From contig OX336343.1 in NCBI GenBank assembly GCA_946902875.1, forward strand, positions 18,957,596 through 19,021,595: 64,000 nucleotides of DNA, read 5' to 3'. Both the position numbers and the translations under genes were made by a program. How positions within the stretch are numbered: position 1 is the first letter of the stretch; the number at the start of each line of letters is the position of its first letter. Source of the stretch: Nematopogon swammerdamellus (lineage: Eukaryota > Arthropoda > Insecta > Lepidoptera > Adelidae). Of the stretch, positions 22,066 through 30,592 are shown piece by piece. The notes below the pieces were generated by a model. It had not been told where the DNA came from, did no database searches, and saw only the letters and a list, made by a program, of their open reading frames with translations.

Positions 22066-22505
22066 CAAGGGTCTTCAACGTTTCTGAAGTCAAGGGCCTA
22101 GTATACTCTGATATTGGTTTGGCGGGCCGCAACACAAGAAAGACATTCCATTGTAAACTAAAAGTAATTAAAAAGCAATAATATAATCATTGAACTTATT
22201 TATTACGTAATTTTACAAACTAGAAATTATTTTAATTCAATTAAATCAATGAGACGTTTGACTGTTCTATTCGCTGTCACTTTGACGTTTGTTTTTGCGG
22301 ATATTATACTATATATTGCAAAGCACACACAAGTCGTTTCGAATTGACAGTGGTTGTCAGTTTTAGTGGTTGGCAGTCAGTTTTAATCTGTAAATAGGTA
22401 TAATTTGTAGACATGTGAATTAAATTTTGTCAATCTAATGTCGGGCCGCCAAGGATGCAACCGCGGGCCGCAAGCGGCCCGCGGGCCGCGGGTTGAATAC
22501 CCTTG
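22066..22505. mobile_element. hAT-type MITE with 8-bp target duplication
   Basis: The 440-base element begins CAAGGGTCTTCAACG and ends GGTTGAATACCCTTG, flanked on both sides by TATTAATG (22058-22065 and 22506-22513). An 8-bp duplication and CA(A)GGG-type ends are hAT hallmarks. The interior is rich in GGGCCGC/GCGGCCCGCGGGCC motifs near both ends and has no transposase. Confidence 0.9.
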
Positions 22506-23689
22506 TATTAATGTATTCTGTGACCCTATGTAAAACCTTAAACGACAAAAAGTATACACACACCGAACTATATACTATAGATCAGTCAGACGCACATACT
22601 TACTATTTGTGTATTAATATTATTTGACATCTTCTTGCATATAGCTTTTGACTGCGTCTTTTCTCGCATTAAAAGCTCGATAGTTGGCAAATCAGCCAAC
22701 TTCATGTATATTTTTTTCCGTCTACGACAAAGAGATTAAAAGGGGTTATAGAGAGGACATTGGCAATATTTCCATATAAATATTTTGAGCTCAAGGTTAT
22801 AATACGCCATCTAGCTTTGAATAGCAAAAACAACTCATCTATCGGTCGATAGGTGACGCCAATAGAGGTGCATCAAGGGTTACCAGATGGTATCCCAAAC
22901 GAGGACATGTCCTCTTTTCGGATCAATTAGAAACGTCCTCCTTCCGTCCTCAATTTGTCCTCTTTATTTGAATTAAGCCAATTATTCAAAGTTCCCCCCC
23001 GCGTTGCATTCACCCGCTCAGTTTTATTTTTGTATTTCATCGCAAAATGCAAACACTGAACGAGAGTTTTCCATTATTAGCGCACAATGAACAAAGAAGT
23101 TATAATCTTTACTCAGTACAAATGTTACATTCTCTAACTTTTATACGTATTTTCTAAAAAAGTGACCAGTTATCGTCAAAAATATGTAGTTCTGAAAATA
23201 TAATGCAAAGTTAAAATAAGTTTTATTTTATTAATAACATTTCTCTAATTCGAACCTTTCCAGAGTAAATGAAGCGGTGAGTTCCATAAGGGCCCAATAT
23301 GTTTTTTTTACGAAAATGCTTTTTTTTCTTTTTCGTATTCTAGGTAGAACGAATCGCCTTGATGTATGAAAAGAGATCAAAATAAATTATGAGTGAAACA
23401 AGGGCCCAATACCTATTACATAATTGGGCCCTTTTACCGCAAATTTGATTTAGGCGATTGTAACTGTTAGATGTCAATGTTGAAGTGTGGCATCAGTTGA
23501 ATGTCAAAGTCCGTTATTGTGGTTCTGTGCGAGGTTAGGTTTCTTGCTGATTGTTTTGTTGTACTTTTGTGAAAGTTTTTGTTAATACAAAGTGTGAAAA
23601 ATTTTGTTGGGTTCGACAAGGGCCCATTCAATGATTTTTTTTAAATTTGTCCATAAAATTATATACCGTAATATTTGTACCGTGTGGGG

Positions 23690-23770
23690 TCGGTACTTAA
23701 AAAGAATAGCCCCACTGCATCTCTCCCCGTCGCATGTCGTAAAAGTCGACTAAGGGATAAGAAAATTCGT
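23690..23770 (-). repeat. Family B end fragment
   Basis: CCGTGTGGGGTCGGTACTTA and AAGAATAGCCCCACTGCATC are the complement of the end of repeat family B (33960-34022). It lies directly 5' of the full SINE at 23771. Confidence 0.75.
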
Positions 23771-24152
23771 CAGCCTCGGTAGCTCAGTGGCGCGGTTGGT
23801 TAGTCAACTGTTATTAAGCAACGCTGAGCGCGTCAGTGTTTGGATGGGTGACCGCTCGACCGTTGGAGGCTGACCGTGGTTCGGATTCCACGTTAAACTG
23901 TAGGTCCCTTCCCTTCTTACCTTACTAGGTGGTAGGGTTTATCCCGGCCGGGTTGGTACCACCGCACTGAACGAAACGTCGGTCGGAACGGCTATGTCAA
24001 TAGTTCGTGTTTTCCGTCCAGTTTAGTGTAGCCGACATGAAATGAAGGGAAGCACTGACATGGCACCTAGTTCACCCTGTGTTATGGGCTGACATCACGG
24101 ATGTTGTAGGTGATGTAGCCAACCGTGTCAGGTTCCATAAAAAAAAAAAAAA
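23771..24152 (+). mobile_element. Chimeric tRNA/5S rRNA SINE, near full length
   Basis: The head opens CAGCCTCGGTAGCTCAGTGG, a tRNA-like 5' end with an A box. It then moves into a 5S rRNA segment (TTAAGCAACGCTGAGCGCG, then GTTTGGATGGGTGACCGCT), matching the conserved middle of 5S rRNA including the 5S internal promoter region. GGAGGCTG can pair with the opening CAGCCTC, and a B-box-like TGGTTCGGATTCCACG follows. The body has CTGTAGGTCCCTTCCCTTCT, ACTAGGTGGTAGGG, TTGGTACCACCGCACTGAA, CGGAACGGCTATG and GATGTAGCCAACCGTGTCAG, and it ends in poly(A). SINEs are non-autonomous and use another element's RT; the partner is unknown here. The 5S match is strong enough to exclude chance. Confidence 0.92.
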
Positions 24153-24552
24153 TCACTTTAAATTTTTTATGTATATTTTTGCAGTAATACTTACATAATA
24201 TAGTTTAGTTATAATAAAAAAAAATACAGAAATGCTTGTTGTTTCATTTCAAAGTTATAAAGTTTTTACTCTCTCCTGTAAAATTTTTATTTTCTGTTTT
24301 TGGCCATATTGGGCCCTTATAGAATTCACCGCTTCAAATGTCCTCCTTTTTCAATTTTGCATCTGGTAACCCTAGGTGCTTCTCATCACATCTCTATCTA
24401 ATAGGACGAGAGCCAACGACCAAAATGATAGTTGATTTCATATAAGCGATAAAATCGTTAAATTTTATTTACTGTTCCGTTTTGATCAATTGACCCCAAT
24501 TCACTTGTAAAAATGATTTTGAGACTGTTTGAGCTACAATATTAGGTGCTTA

Positions 24553-25307
24553 CCTATGAAATTGTCGTTTCTACAAACTGACCACTTTGAAAGTGGCAAA
24601 CTTTTTTTTGCATAGGAATTCCAGATTCAAATATTTTCTGTTATAAAGGAAAATTATTCTTTCTTCAAAATCTGTTGTTCGTTTGTTTTCCCACCGTTCG
24701 GTTTTTTTTTACATCGCTGGTTCTGTGACCCTGGAAAACTCGAAATGAATCTCGAACTCGAATATGAATGCCATCACGGCACCAACGCAGCACAGATGGC
24801 ATGCAATATCATCGGCGTGTATGGACCAGGTACCGCAAGGGAACGCACTGTGGGTTTTTGGTTTGATCGCTTCCGTTCTGAAAAATTTCATCTCAGTGAT
24901 GAGCCCCGTGGCCGACCGGAGGCGAAAGTCGATAACGATGAATTGAAAGCCATAGTTGAAGCAGATTCATCACATACCACGTCGGAATTAGCAGCAGCCT
25001 TCAATGTAAGTGATAAAACGATACTAATTCATTTACGTCAAATTGGAAAGATAAAAAAGCTCGGAAATTGGGTACCGTATGAACTCACTGAACAACAACA
25101 ACAAAATCGCGTCGAAGCTTGTCTTAACTTGTTGAATGGACACAGAAATTCTGAAACATTCTGTTTTTGTAGAGGCATCAATGAACTTCCAGTAAAATGG
25201 CAAAAGTGCATTGATAATAATGGCCAATACTTCGATAAAAAAATATATTTATTTTTCATAAAAAACAATTGTTTGTTTTTTTCTATATGAAACGGCAATT
25301 TCATACG
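24553..25307 (+). mobile_element. Internally deleted mariner transposon, second family
   Basis: Inverted ends CCTATGAAATTGTCGTTT (left) and AAACGGCAATTTCATACG (right) bound about 755 bases, with TA at the left junction. The right junction runs straight into four TTAGG units. The ends and coding sequence differ from the mariner at 19907-20823, so this is a different mariner lineage. Confidence 0.85.
24745..25290 (+). pseudogene. Mariner transposase with catalytic core deleted
   Basis: Single frame of 181 codons. The N-terminal DNA-binding region is present: ARERTVGFWFDRFRSEKFHL, SDEPRGRPEAKVDNDELKAI, LAAAFNVSDKTILIHLRQIG, KLGNWVPYELTEQQQQNRVE. After NLLNGHRNSE the frame jumps to RGINELPVKWQKCIDNNGQY, the C-terminal segment. 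The whole DD34D catalytic region is missing, but the deletion kept the frame. The protein could bind its ends but not cut DNA. Confidence 0.88.
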
Positions 25308-25329
25308 TTAGGTTAGGTTAGGTTAGGTA
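25308..25329. repeat. Short (TTAGG)n run
   Basis: About four TTAGG units directly adjacent to the mariner right end. Confidence 0.9.
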
Positions 25330-26967
25330 TAATAATATTTTTTTTGCCTCATTTCCTATTTTTGCGAAAATCAGACGGAATACTATGATACGGTTCGCTC
25401 AAATTGGTTGCCATTTTTAAAAAATACTGCCAGGAGACGCTACACGAAAAAAAATTAGTATCGGGTTGAGAACAATCGAAGTTATGGATTTTGCGGTTTT
25501 GAACGTAATACTATGAGACAAAAATATTGGTTGTGGGATCTCGTACTATAATAGTAGTAAAGCTACTGTATAACAGAGGGCGCTTTTTATTGTTTCAATA
25601 TGGCATAGTTGATCGTTGTTCTAGAATCATCTATGGAAATTATGTATTATATTCAAATATTGAATAAATATACACAATACTTATGAAAATAAACTGATTA
25701 CATGTTCAGTCGTATTTTTATATCGAGATTTGCAATACCGCAATGCGCAACTCGGCATATTTTCTTAGATTTTCTTCTTTCTCTAGCACACGAATACGAC
25801 CCCACATGCGGACTGGTGGCGCTAGACTGAACGACTTTGTACCACTAGGATCTAAGTAGTAGATTACGATTTTGTTCTTGTTGTCCGGTCTATATGGAAG
25901 AGGGTGGGTTTAATGTCTTTGGTCTACGATAATTTCACATTTATAAGTGGCTTAGATAACACCTTTATGAATAACAAACAGACAACAGACAGACACTAAC
26001 AGACACAATTCGAAATGTATCAGGTGTTTGGTAACTAGTTGGAAACTTTTTAAGGCGTGGCGTGATCAACAATATACATTATAATGTTTCTCTACCATTT
26101 TGTTACGTGTTCTATAAAGTAGATAGATTTTGTTTAGCTGAATGATTTGTTTTGTGACATTGAGAACTTTGTTAATGTACTGTATCGAAGCAGGACACAC
26201 TAAAGGTACAGGAGAAAATTATTTTAAAAATACATTTTAACTTTCAGGCAGATTTTATTAATATTATCTTCAGAGAGTGCCTCAAAATATATAAAATGTG
26301 TTATCTCAAAAACTGTGGCATTCAGTACTGAGGTAAACTTGGCTAAATAAGTTATTAATGATCACCCCTTGTCTCGAACCAGTTATCAAACAACCTGTAT
26401 ATAGTATTAGGTATGTATGAGCGAAACATTATATTTGGGATGATGGAATGGGAATAGTATAGCATAACCGCAGAGGATGGTAGTCGATTAGCGCCTCGAG
26501 ACTAAGCCAGAACGGAGAGTTTGTCGAACCGCGGCTGCTTGTGCGTGTGGAACCTGAACACATGATAGATTGACTGTAAAAGTGGAAATTATGACTCTTT
26601 TATTACGCGAGTCATTCGAGTTTGGCGTTCATAAACTTAAGTTTTGACCGAAATGAAACAAGCTGACGGCAGACGCGGTCGCGGGGTAACAGCAGCTGGA
26701 AATGCAAATGTGATCGAATAAAACACTTTTGATGACTTTGCCGACTCGCATTATTCCACAAGCGAGGCAAAACCAAAACATTCTGAATTCTTACGTAATG
26801 ACTTGACTTCAAACCGTATACCAAAGAAAATGCAATTCAGCTTCTCGTCTGACCGTTCAAAAAAATATTTTTTTTCTAGCCAAATTTTGGCGGAGCCCTT
26901 GTTCGGCAGCTTCAAAAAGCATTGTAAAAATACCATGTATACCAATTTTGAAAATAAATAAATTAAA
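25330..26967. other. Unassigned
   Basis: No recognisable gene or repeat family was seen. Confidence 0.4.
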
Positions 26968-27368
26968 AATTTTAAGGGTTCCTATTACGTGCCGTACGGG
27001 CACCTATTACTAAGTCTACGCAGCCGACTGTCTGTCCGTCTGTCCGAGGGCTGTATCTTTTGAACCGTAATAGGTAGCTGGTTGAATTTTCACAGAACAT
27101 TGTGTTATTATTGCGGATATCCTAGCAAATAAAAAAAAAACAAAACAAACAATATGAAATTAAGGGGGTCTATCGCCATACTTACTCGTACAAGAAGCAT
27201 GTGTTTTTTCCAAGTTTTTTGTTTTTTGCTCTGTCGTAAAAACAGTAATACACACAAGCGTCAAACTTGGTGTGATTACAGTGCAAACTCAAGTAAAACA
27301 ACAAATGATAAAAACCTATTATGAGGTGGTACGGAACCCTCGGTGCGCGGTACTGGCCAGTTTTTTCT
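26968..27368 (+). repeat. Dispersed repeat family C, copy 1
   Basis: Begins AAGGGTTCCTATTACGTGCC, then CTATTACTAAGTCTACGC and CTGTCTGTCCGTCTGTCCG. Then come GAGGGCTGTATCTTTTGAAC and CATGTGTTTTTTCC, and the repeat ends GGTACGGAACCCTCGGTGCG and a CTGGCCAGTTTTTT-like close. Copies also lie at 47698-48054, 49192-49543 and 54784-55203. It is non-coding, with short inverted GGGTTCCGTA/TACGGAACCC ends, and is familiar to me from moth and butterfly genomes. Confidence 0.8.
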
Positions 27369-27778
27369 ATTTTCTTCGGTTCACCTACCCATATGAATGC
27401 AGTCTGGGGCCGTAAGTTGAAAAACTGTCGACCTAACGCGCTCCCCCGTGTCTACTGTCCGGTTTTATCAAATCGCATTAGTGCAGTTAGCATTAAGCGC
27501 GGCAGGTAGCGTAAGCTTCGCCTGTGCGCCTCTTCGTGTGTGCGTCTGTCTGTGCGTTTGTCCTGTCTCTGCCTGCGCCTGTCATGTCTTTACGTCTGTT
27601 TACTCAGGGACTCTGTGTCGCCAGCGCTTCCGCAATACCTTCATTGAGTTGCCTTCGAGTACTGTCTGCGGTTGTGGTTGCGTGCTAATCCTCTTAGCTT
27701 AGCAATATAGAGATACACATACATACATTAAAATCTCTATCCTACATGCATAATATGTACATACATACATACATACAC
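27369..27778. other. Unassigned, GT/CT-rich in part
   Basis: TGTGCGTCTGTCTGTGCG and similar low-complexity runs occur near 27535-27600, and an ACAT microsatellite at 27753-27776 is the 3' tail of the next element. No gene was recognised. Confidence 0.35.
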
Positions 27779-29400
27779 AGCGTCACGCCTGTTTCCCGGT
27801 GGGGTAGGCAGAGACAACGGATCTCCACGTGCCACGATCCTGACACACCTCTGCCGCTTCTTCCACTCCCATAATGTTCTTCATGCATGCTCGTCGGTTA
27901 CGGGTACTACGCACTTGCCCCTTTTTGAGCACATGCCCGATCTGGTCCAGGTACGTGCGTCTAGGGTAGGGTTACCAGATGCAAAATTGAAAAAGGAGCA
28001 CATTTACTCTGGAAAGGTTCGAATTGTTGCAATAAAATAAAACATATTTTAACTATGCATTATATTTATGAGAACTACCTATTATTGAATATAACTAGTC
28101 ATTTTTATAAGATATGTATAAAATTTAGAACATGTTAAATTTTTTAAATTGCACTTTGTTAGGATTGTAGCTTTTACGGATTCTCAGTTAGTATATTCCG
28201 CTCCTTTGGAAAACACTCGTTCATAGTTTCCGTTGTGGGATGAAATACAAAAATAAAATTTCCGACTGGCTGAAGGAAAACAAAACAGAGCGGGTGAATG
28301 CAGCGCGGGCGGGAACCTCGAATAATATGGTTTAATTCAAATAAGGTGGACAACTGAGGCCGGAAGGAGGACGTTTCTATTTGACCCGAAAAGGAGGGCA
28401 TGTCCTCGTTTGGGATACCATCTGGTAACCCTAGTCTAGGGCGACCTTTCTCGACTCTTCCACTCACATTTGCTTTATAAATTTCTTTCGTTAGTCTCCT
28501 ATCATCCATTCTTCCAACATGACCGAACCACCGAAGCATCCCTTTCTCAATCCTTGTCACTATATCTTCTTTCAGCCCACAGCGCTCTCGCACTACACTA
28601 TTTCTCAATCTATCTTTCATTGTAACTCAACACATACTCCTCAACGCGCGCATTTCCACTGCATTAATCCTGCTTTCATGCTTCGTTTGCCTTGCCCAAC
28701 TTTCACTCCCGTACATAATTAGTGTAGGGGCCAGCACTCCACCATGGACAGCCAAACGTGCCCTAGTTGACATGCTTTGGCTGCTCATAATAGCGTGCAC
28801 CGCCCCATTCACTTGGTTGCCGGCTTTCACTCTCTTTTCTACATCTCCTTCACATTTTCCATCCCGCGTGAACATATTCCCCAGATACACTAATTCGTTC
28901 ACTTGCTCCAGTCTCTCATTCCCAATCCTTACATCGCATTCGGACACTATTTCATTCCTCTCCAGTACCATTACTTTCGTCTTGTTTACATTCACTTTCA
29001 TTCCCTTCCTTTTAAATGCTTCAAACATAACAGTTACCATGTCCTGCAACTCGCCCACCGACGACGCAAGTATCACTTGATCGTCGGCGTACAAGAGGCA
29101 TTTCACAACTAACTCATCCATTCTTAATCCACAATCATATTCTTTCAGATCAGTCAAGCAGCTGTCCATGAATAGATTTAACAGCCAAGGTGACGCCACA
29201 CACCCCTATCTGACCCCTCTAGAGATGTCAAACCAGTCGGTGTATGCCCCGTTTATCCTGATTCCTGACGCAAGCCCTAGAACCCTCATAGAGAGATTTC
29301 AGTGCCTGCACCAAGTGACTGTCCACTCCTCGGACAACACTTCCCACAACTCATTCCTCATCATCACTTTGTCATAGGCACAGATCAGAGAAGTATTAGC
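27779..29400 (-). mobile_element. Non-LTR retrotransposon RT to 3' end, interrupted
   Basis: Minus-strand order from 29400: AYDKVMMRNELWEVL, then (frameshifted) ALKSLYEGSRACVRN, then the B motif region, and MASPWLLNLFMDSCLTDLKE from 29199. Next come the catalytic CLLYADDQVILASS, MKVNVNKTKVMVLERNE, YLGNMFTRDGKCE, RLAVHGGVLAPTLIMYGSES, and (28620 on) RIEKGMLRWFGHVGRMDDR and VSGRVEKGRPRL. Beyond the MITE at 27967-28433 the C-terminus resumes: RTYLDQIGHVLKKGQVRSTR, NRRACMKNIMGVEEAAEVCQ, SVVSAYPTGKQA and a stop. The 3' end is a TATG microsatellite. It is 5'-truncated with frameshifts. The clade was not determined. Confidence 0.85.
27967..28433. mobile_element. hAT-type MITE with perfect 8-bp target duplication
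   Basis: Begins TAGGGTTACCAGATGC and ends CCATCTGGTAACCCTA, flanked by GTCTAGGG at 27959-27966 and 28434-28441. It is the sister copy of 22875-24374 in opposite orientation, and splits the retroelement reading frame. No transposase. Confidence 0.95.
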
Positions 29401-29847
29401 GAGATATGTGATGACGCCCGCTCACAGTCAGAACCGCTGTGGCAAGTTTTCTATCGCACACAAACACAATTCACACGGACGCGTCCGGACGTGCATACAA
29501 ATACATTCACACTAGCCAATCCCGCGCGTCCTATCCACGTGCGTGAACGCACACATCGACGTATCGACGCGTGTGTGTTGTCGTGTCCGTGAATAAACTA
29601 ACTAGGGATTGACCAGTCGACATTCGTTATATCGACTATCGATAGAGCTAAAATTTAAATAAAACATAATGTTTAAGAATGTGCATTTAAATAATCCCGA
29701 ACATTTAAAATGTAAGATAAATTAAATTATCTATATCTATGAATAACGGTCAAATAATATAGTTGAAAGGGCTTATTCTGATAATCTTGAGATACAACAA
29801 TTTGAGAATAGGTAAACAATTCTAGTTTTGATACAAAGTTACCTATT
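29401..29847. other. Unassigned
   Basis: A CG- and ACAC-rich stretch at 29455-29595 (for example CGTCCGGACGTGCATAC) gives way to AT-rich DNA. No gene was recognised. Confidence 0.35.
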
Positions 29848-29965
29848 CTTTTATACTAGGTGGTACGGTTTAGGCGCCCGGATTGCTACCACCGTACTAG
29901 TTCAGTTCAAACGGTTAAGTAAATTTTATGTGTTTTCTGACTAGTTCAGTGTAGCCGGAATAATA
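29848..29965 (+). repeat. Chimeric SINE variant fragment
   Basis: ACTAGGTGGTACGGTTTAGG, GCTACCACCGTACTAG and AGTTCAGTGTAGCCGG are diverged forms of the SINE body. Head and tail are absent. Confidence 0.65.
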
Positions 29966-30036
29966 GAGAACAGAATATAAGAGAAATAAGAAAGGGATAA
30001 TATGGAAAATACGAGAATGAGTAGATCGGACACACA

Positions 30037-30111
30037 TCAGCCAGTCAGTCAGTCAGCGTGTGTGCGTCCACTGCTGGACATACGCCTCTCTAAGTTTCCT
30101 CCAGTCCAGCT
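30037..30111 (-). mobile_element. RTE-like retrotransposon 3' fragment
   Basis: The complement of CGTCCACTGCTGGACATACG and TCTCTAAGTTTCCTCCAGTC encodes the EAYVQQW C-terminal motif seen whole at 51110-51475. Only the last codons are present. Confidence 0.6.
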
Positions 30112-30592
30112 GTCGCGCGGACCGCGAACTTGGTCCGCGCCGTTCACGCGGACATACGTACCCGGCATTGATGTTATATCCATGTCGGGACAAAATATTG
30201 CGGTCCCACGTGTGCGGCGCGGGTAGAACCGCACCGTGCGGTCCCCCGGACCTAGGCGGCAGGGACCGGCAGGTCCGCATTGGGACCTGTGGTCGACACA
30301 ATACAAAAATGACCAGTTCGTTATATCAAATCAAATCAAAATATATTTATTGCACTTGAAATTTTTTTGCAAAAGGTACAGCTTATATAGTTCTGTATTT
30401 TATAGAGTAGATTAATTAAAGCGATTAGTAAAACATAATTAATTACTTATTACAATTGTGTTACTTAAAAAAAGTTTTGTCTTGAAATAAATTTTTTTTT
30501 GTTATCTTGGGAAAATATGTATATATCATTTGAAAGTGGCTAAGTTCGAGTCGAGCTCGCGTAAAGAGGTTCCGTACCATCCCGTTTTCTGT
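30112..30592. other. GC-rich segment, then an AAATCAAATC-type tail and a family C end
   Basis: 30115-30295 is GC-rich with several GGACCGCG/CGCGGTCC and GGTCCGC motifs, perhaps a degraded GC-rich MITE. TCAAATCAAATCAAAATATA at 30327 resembles the end of a common lepidopteran repeat. GTTCGAGTCGAGCTCGCG at 30544 matches a family C end. Confidence 0.4.

Larger units (their letters stand above)
23271..24335. mobile_element. TIR element, unknown superfamily, inside the hAT MITE
   Basis: Inverted ends GAAGCGGTGAGTTCCATAAG and CTTATAGAATTCACCGCTTC, extending through GGGCCCAATAT/ATATTGGGCCC, are flanked by AAAT on both sides (23267-23270 and 24336-24339). Several further AAGGGCCCA motifs lie inside. 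Without the repeats at 23690-24152 the element is about 600 bases. There is no transposase, and the 4-bp duplication does not by itself settle the superfamily. Confidence 0.75.
22875..24374. mobile_element. hAT-type MITE enlarged by nested insertions
   Basis: Ends AAGGGTTACCAGATGG (left) and GCATCTGGTAACCCTA (right) match those of the element at 27967-28433. The flanks are GGTGCATC (22867-22874) and GGTGCTTC (24375-24382), an 8-bp duplication with one mismatch. Removing the element at 23271-24335 leaves about 430 bases, close to the 467-base sister copy. No transposase is present. Confidence 0.85.

Noticed and set aside
23805..23865. 5S rRNA gene
   Set aside because: Only the middle part of 5S is present, embedded in a SINE with a tRNA-like start, a shared body and a poly(A) tail; the true 5' and 3' ends of 5S are missing.
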